From assembly GCA_963576475.1 (NCBI GenBank), contig OY754980.1, positions 33,331,431 to 33,395,430 of the forward strand: 64,000 bases of DNA. Reading direction: 5' to 3'. Each line of letters opens with the position of its first letter. Position 1 is the first letter of the stretch. The position numbers were made by a program, and so were the translations under genes. Shown piece after piece: positions 59,440-64,000 of the stretch. Source of the stretch: Molanna angustata (Eukaryota > Arthropoda > Insecta > Trichoptera > Molannidae). The notes under the pieces were generated by a model, which saw only the letters and a list, made by a program, of their open reading frames with translations, made no database searches and was not told where the DNA came from.

Positions 59440-60600
59440 TCTCAATATGGTAAAATATGCTTATGTTATATGAAATATTTTATTCATTCTAAATTTTACT
59501 ACCAGGAATATAAATTTTCTAACGATAGTATATTTTTATGTTAAGATAGACAAACTATTATTGCAGTTTGGTGTAGAATGCTTATGTTGTATGAATTAAT
59601 TTAATAAAAGCAGATAAATTTTGTTTTAAAGAACGCGAGAGCATTTTGAAAATTTTGACACGTGATATCATATGAAGAATTTTTTGTTATTTATGGAAAG
59701 CTAATCAGTTCTATGTTCAAACTCTTTACATTATAACATGAAATCAAATTACTGAACTTTTCCATACATAGAAATTTATCTAATTACATTTTTATTCATA
59801 CCAAATGTAACTACCAGGAATATAAATTTTCTTCCGATTGTATATTTTTATGTCAAGATAAACAAACTATTAATGCAGTATGGTGAAGAATGCTTATGTT
59901 GTATGAAATATTTTAATAAAAGCAGATAAATTTTGTTTCAAAGAGCGTTAGAGCATTTTGACAATTTTGACACGTGATATCATATGAAGAAATTTTATGA
60001 TATCTATGAAAAGCTAATCAGTTCTAAGTTCAAGCTATTAATATTCTTATATCAATATGAAATCAATGAACTGAACATCGCCAAATATAAAAAAATTCTC
60101 TTGTTACATATAAGTTTCATACAAAAATCCATTAAATAAAATATAATTTTTGAAACCGTTGAATATTTTTCTTTTAACATTGACCAACTTTGAATACAAT
60201 TTTATGAAGATTCTTGGTGTTGTATAAATAGTTGAAACCAAATTAAAATATCTCTAATTTCCAGGTCGTGAGAGCATTTTTTCAGTTTTAATAGATGAAA
60301 TCATAAAGAAACATTGAGAAAAAATGAACCGTTGTCTATGGAAAACTAATCAGCTCTAAGTTTATGGACTTAACACATGTGTTATCAATATGAAGTCAAT
60401 CGGACTTATAGTTTGGGCTGCAGAGAGGACACAAAAAAAACAACGTAAATGATGAATTCATAGAGAAGAAATCAAAAGTTGTCTATGGAAAACTAATCAG
60501 CTCTAGGTCTTTGCACTTTACACATATGTTGTTAATATGAAGTCGATCGGACTTGTAGTTTGGGCTGTAGAGAGGACACAAAAAAGATAAATGCTACGGC
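59440..60600. repeat. Diverged ~310-bp tandem repeat, 3-4 copies
   Basis: Copies begin near 59490, 59801 and 60110 with a partial one at 60425. Shared parts: CTACCAGGAATATAAATTTT, GAGAGCATTTTGAAAATTTT, GACACGTGATATCATATGAA, AAAGCTAATCAGTTCTA. No coding signal. Confidence 0.7.
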
Positions 60601-60884
60601 GTACGGCGTATACGCCATACACACAAACACATCACGACGAAACTCATAGTGTGCATTCTCTACATGATACCCATTGAGAAATTGATGTAAAAAAAATACG
60701 CTTAAATTTTGCGAAATCATGACTCTCCCCTATTCCATAGTGTGGAGAGTAAAAATACTCACCTGATATGATTTAAATTAATTTGTAATTTATTTGGTTT
60801 TTGTTCTTATATTGATGTGTTAAAAATATTTTTACTGTGTGGTCTGGTCACCCTGGCATTTACATATATCCATGTACCTTGCAT

Positions 60885-61715
60885 TAATTGTACCAGTTGG
60901 ATGTGCCTTTTTTGCTTTGGAATAATATTATTGTAACATTCTTCGTATTTCGAAACCTTTCTCTGTACCATTTACCTTCCAATTGTTATACATGGCATAT
61001 GTCAGATCACACCTTGAGTTCGCTTCCATCATATGGAATCCCCAATATCGAACATATATTGATCGTATTGAGAAAGTTCAAGATAAATTATTCAATTATT
61101 TAACATATCGTTTTGGGGAAAACCAATGCAAACTATTCAGTTTAAATAAACGTAGAAAGGTGTTTGATTTGATATTTTTATTTAAAATAGTGAATTGCAT
61201 TGTGGATTCTGCATATCTGTTGGAGAAAATTGCATTTCGTTGCCCTTTACGCAGTACTAGATCGAATGAATTATTTGCTATTCCTATTTGTAAAACTAAT
61301 TATGCGCAGAACTCTTTTGTCAGACGTAGTTGTAAATTGTATAATTCTCTCATTAAGTCTGAAATCGATATTCTAAATGACGATTTTGCAGCTTTTAAAA
61401 GAAAACTTTATAATGTTGTGTGAAAAGAATTCTTTTTAACTTATATGTGGATACGTATTAACTGTTTTCTTTTTTTTTTCATTTCTTGACTGGTTAATTG
61501 GTTATTTATTTTATTATTTATGTTTTTTTATTAGGTTATGTTTTATTTCAATCTTGTTTATTCTTCCTCCTGCTACAACTAATGTTCTTTTTATTCATAG
61601 AGTATTTTATTGTTAACCATTTATGGAAACTTTGCTGGTTTATTTGATTATTATTTTGTACCATTACAATTTATTAATAAAACTGTATGTTTCCTTGATG
61701 AATAAAAAAAAAATA
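60885..61715 (+). mobile_element. LINE, C-terminal part
   Basis: 146 open codons with LYMAYVRSHLEFASIIWNPQ, IEKVQDKLFNYLTYRFG, ELFAIPICKTNYAQNSFVRR and SCKLYNSLIKSEID, stop at 61423, then a T-rich 3' UTR and A-run at 61706. RT core missing. Confidence 0.75.
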
Positions 61716-61854
61716 ATGATTTAAGGTACCCAACTGCGTAGGTATAGTAAATATTGTACCTATTTTGTGTGGTGGGTACATGGCTGTAGATGTAATGAAT
61801 CAATATAATATTGTAAATCTCCAACCTCGAAACAGGTGTAGTCCTAGTGAGGTT

Positions 61855-62090
61855 GGGATAGTTCTTCTGAGTCGCTTTCCTCATCACTGAGGGTCGTGAT
61901 CCTCTCTTCTCTTCGCCATCATCACCTGGTGGACAGCACTCCTCCATCTCTCCCGACACTCCGCAGTTCGCAATGCACCTACTACTGTTAGGCCAGTAAC
62001 CGCTTTGATCTGGTCTGTCCATCTAGTCGGGGATCTTCCTCTTCCTCTACTCCCCTCCGAACTTCCGGTCACAACCAGCTTTGGGATAGT
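61855..62090 (-). mobile_element. LINE C-terminal fragment
   Basis: Minus strand: GSSEGSRGRGRSPTRWTDQI, ALRTAECRERWRSAVHQVMM, stop near 61884, then GAGGATCACGACCCTCAGTG. A short related 3' end seems present at 32575-32640. Confidence 0.7.
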
Positions 62091-62144
62091 AGTTGGGATA
62101 GTAGGTATTTGTAAATGAATAAATATGATCAGAGAAATAAATTA

Positions 62145-62172
62145 TCTTGGACAAATCGACAGTTGGATTACA
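62145..62172. mobile_element. Right-end scrap of family K element
   Basis: GGACAAATCGACAGTTGGATTA equals the right terminus of the ~1 kb elements. Confidence 0.55.
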
Positions 62173-62500
62173 TTAACATGTATGTATATAAATAGTTTAG
62201 ATACGTAGGTATTTCCCGGGATGTGGTTGCGGTAATATTTATATGCATATATGTATGTCATAGTTATAAATTTTACCAGATAATTCATACATACATACAT
62301 GCATGTTACATAACACTCAACTCTCTCCTTTATTAACACATTTTTAATATGATAATCTAATCAATATACAATATAACTATATGGAGTATAACTATATCTA
62401 AATTGATATACAAGACATTTTGCAGTATGAAAATATAAATTTAAACTTATTATCAAAACCGTTTTGACTTAATACTTTGCTATTTACTTAAAGTAAAAAT

Positions 62501-63262
62501 TGGATATTGACGAGCACAAAATATCCACTGATTCTCTAAATGATTATTATCAAAAATGGATATTGACGAGCACAAAATATCCACTGATTCTCTAAATGAT
62601 TATTATCAAAAATGGATATTGACGAGCACAAAATATCCACTGATTCTCTAAATGATTATTATCAAAAATGGATATTGACGAGCACAAAATATCCACTGAT
62701 TCTCTAAATGATTATTATCAAAAATGGATATTGACGAGCACAAAATATCCACTGATTCTCTAAATGATTATTATCAAAAATGGATATTGACGAGCACAAA
62801 ATATCCACTGATTCTCTAAATGATTATTATCAAAAATGGATATTGACGAGCACAAAATATCCACTGATTCTCTAAATGATTATTCTCAAAAATGGATATT
62901 GACGAGCACAAAATATCCACTGATTCTCTAAATGATTATTATCAAAAATGGATATTGACGAGCACAAAATATCCACTGATTCTCTAAATGATTATTATCA
63001 AAAATGGATATTGACGAGCACAAAATATCCACTGATTCTCTAAATGATTATTATCAAAAATGGATATTGACGAGCACAAAATATCCACTGATTCTCTAAA
63101 TGATTATTATCAAAAATGGATATTGACGAGCACAAAATATCCACTGATTCTCTAAATGATTATTATCAAAAATGGATATTGACGAGCACAAAATATCCAC
63201 TGATTCTCTAAATGATTATTATCAAAAATGGATATTGACTAGCAAAAAATAACCACCGATTC
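62501..63262. repeat. 56-bp tandem array, left block, ~13.5 copies
   Basis: Unit TGGATATTGACGAGCACAAA ATATCCACTG... ATTCTCTAAATGATTATTAT CAAAAA. Each unit has a small hairpin (TGGATATT / AATATCCA). Copies are nearly identical except the last. Confidence 0.95.
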
Positions 63263-63692
63263 TTTAAATGATACATACATACATACCATCACGCCATGTC
63301 CCTTGCGGGGTAGGCAGAGAGAACCGAACGCCACATTTTTCTATCCTGGCACGCATCCCTCGCCTCGTCCACATTCATGCATCGTCTCATACATGTTCGT
63401 CTATTGCTCATACTTCTAATATTTCCGTCTTTCAGAATATCGTTCACATGGTCGTGCCATCCCTTTCTTGGGCGTCCCCGACCTCTCATTCCATTCCTTT
63501 CCGCTCTGTATATTTTCTTCGCCAGGCGCTCCTCATTCATTCTCCCCATGTGACCAAACCATCTCAATGTGTTCACTTTTATTCTAGTCATGACATCTTT
63601 TTTTCATCTTACATCATTTCCTTATGTCCTCGTTTCTTACCCGGTCATACATCGTTCTATTACAAATCCTTCTTAACGATCTTATTTCATAA
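63263..63692 (-). mobile_element. LINE family F 3' part inserted in the 56-bp array
   Basis: Minus-strand frame: LRWFGHMGRMNEERLAKKIY, RGRGRPRKGWHDHVNDILKD, EARDACQDRKMWRSVL, stop; then GACATGGCGTGATGG(TATG)n at the array side. Flanks TCTTTAAATGAT and TCTCTAAATGAT look like a 12-bp target duplication of the array unit. Confidence 0.82.
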
Positions 63693-63895
63693 CGATCTCT
63701 AAATGATTATTATCAAAAATGGATATTGACTAGCACAAAATATCCACCGTTTCTCTAAATGATTATTATCAAAATTGGATATTGACTAGCACAAAATATC
63801 CACCGATTCTATAAATGATTATTTTCAAAATTGGATATTGACTAGTACAAAATATCCACTGATTCTCTAAATGATTATTATCAAAAATGGATATT
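63693..63895. repeat. 56-bp tandem array, right block, ~4 copies
   Basis: Same unit as 62501-63262 but with GACTAGC/GACTAGT in place of GACGAGC, so this block is a separate, older variant. Confidence 0.92.
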
Positions 63896-64000
63896 AAAGC
63901 TGTATTTCTCGAACAAATATTAAAGTAAAAGTATAGTTAAAATACTTTGATTTCCTAAAATTGTTCACAACTTTTGGTTGTTTCATTGAAATCTAATACC

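Overview
The window looks like AT-rich nuclear DNA from an insect, most likely a moth or butterfly. Reasons: spliced genes with GT-AG introns, many tRNA-derived SINEs, several clades of 5'-truncated non-LTR retrotransposons, a cecropia/Hsmar1-type mariner, and the very frequent short motif GGTACCTACC that is common in lepidopteran non-coding DNA. The order is an inference; no species is assigned. No bacterial, organellar or CRISPR features were seen.

The main gene is a complete integrin alpha subunit on the minus strand. Twenty coding exons between 43388 (start) and 4653 (stop) all have GT/AG borders, keep phase at every junction, and sum to 3315 nt (1104 aa plus stop). The protein has a signal peptide, seven FG-GAP propeller blades (three with cation-binding loops), leg domains, a furin-type heavy/light chain cleavage site, one membrane helix, a GFFKR membrane-proximal motif and a short tail. 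The 3' part of a second gene lies on the plus strand at the left edge (about 1145-3868) and converges tail-to-tail with the integrin gene. Its product is not recognised.

Nearly everything else is repetitive. Introns of the integrin gene hold CR1-, Jockey- and L2-like LINE pieces, three SINE families, a ~1 kb element that carries a CA microsatellite (several copies, some in tandem), a perfect palindromic MITE, and long tandem arrays: ~58 bp monomers with a 299-bp higher-order unit (28.9-31.9 kb) and a 61-bp array of about 33 copies (39.6-41.7 kb).

From 43.4 to 64 kb I see no host gene, only mobile DNA: an almost full-length RTE-like LINE with endonuclease and reverse transcriptase (48.8-52.8 kb) interrupted by a GC-rich 812-bp insertion with an 8-bp target duplication, a complete but frame-broken mariner with TIRs and TA duplication (56.2-57.5 kb), foldback elements, LINE tails, and a 56-bp tandem array split by a LINE insertion (62.5-63.9 kb).

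I found no clear new gene system. The most interesting items are the nested and structured repeats, a SINE/LINE pair that shares a 3' stem-loop, and a 49-bp LINE insertion with a 12-bp target duplication.
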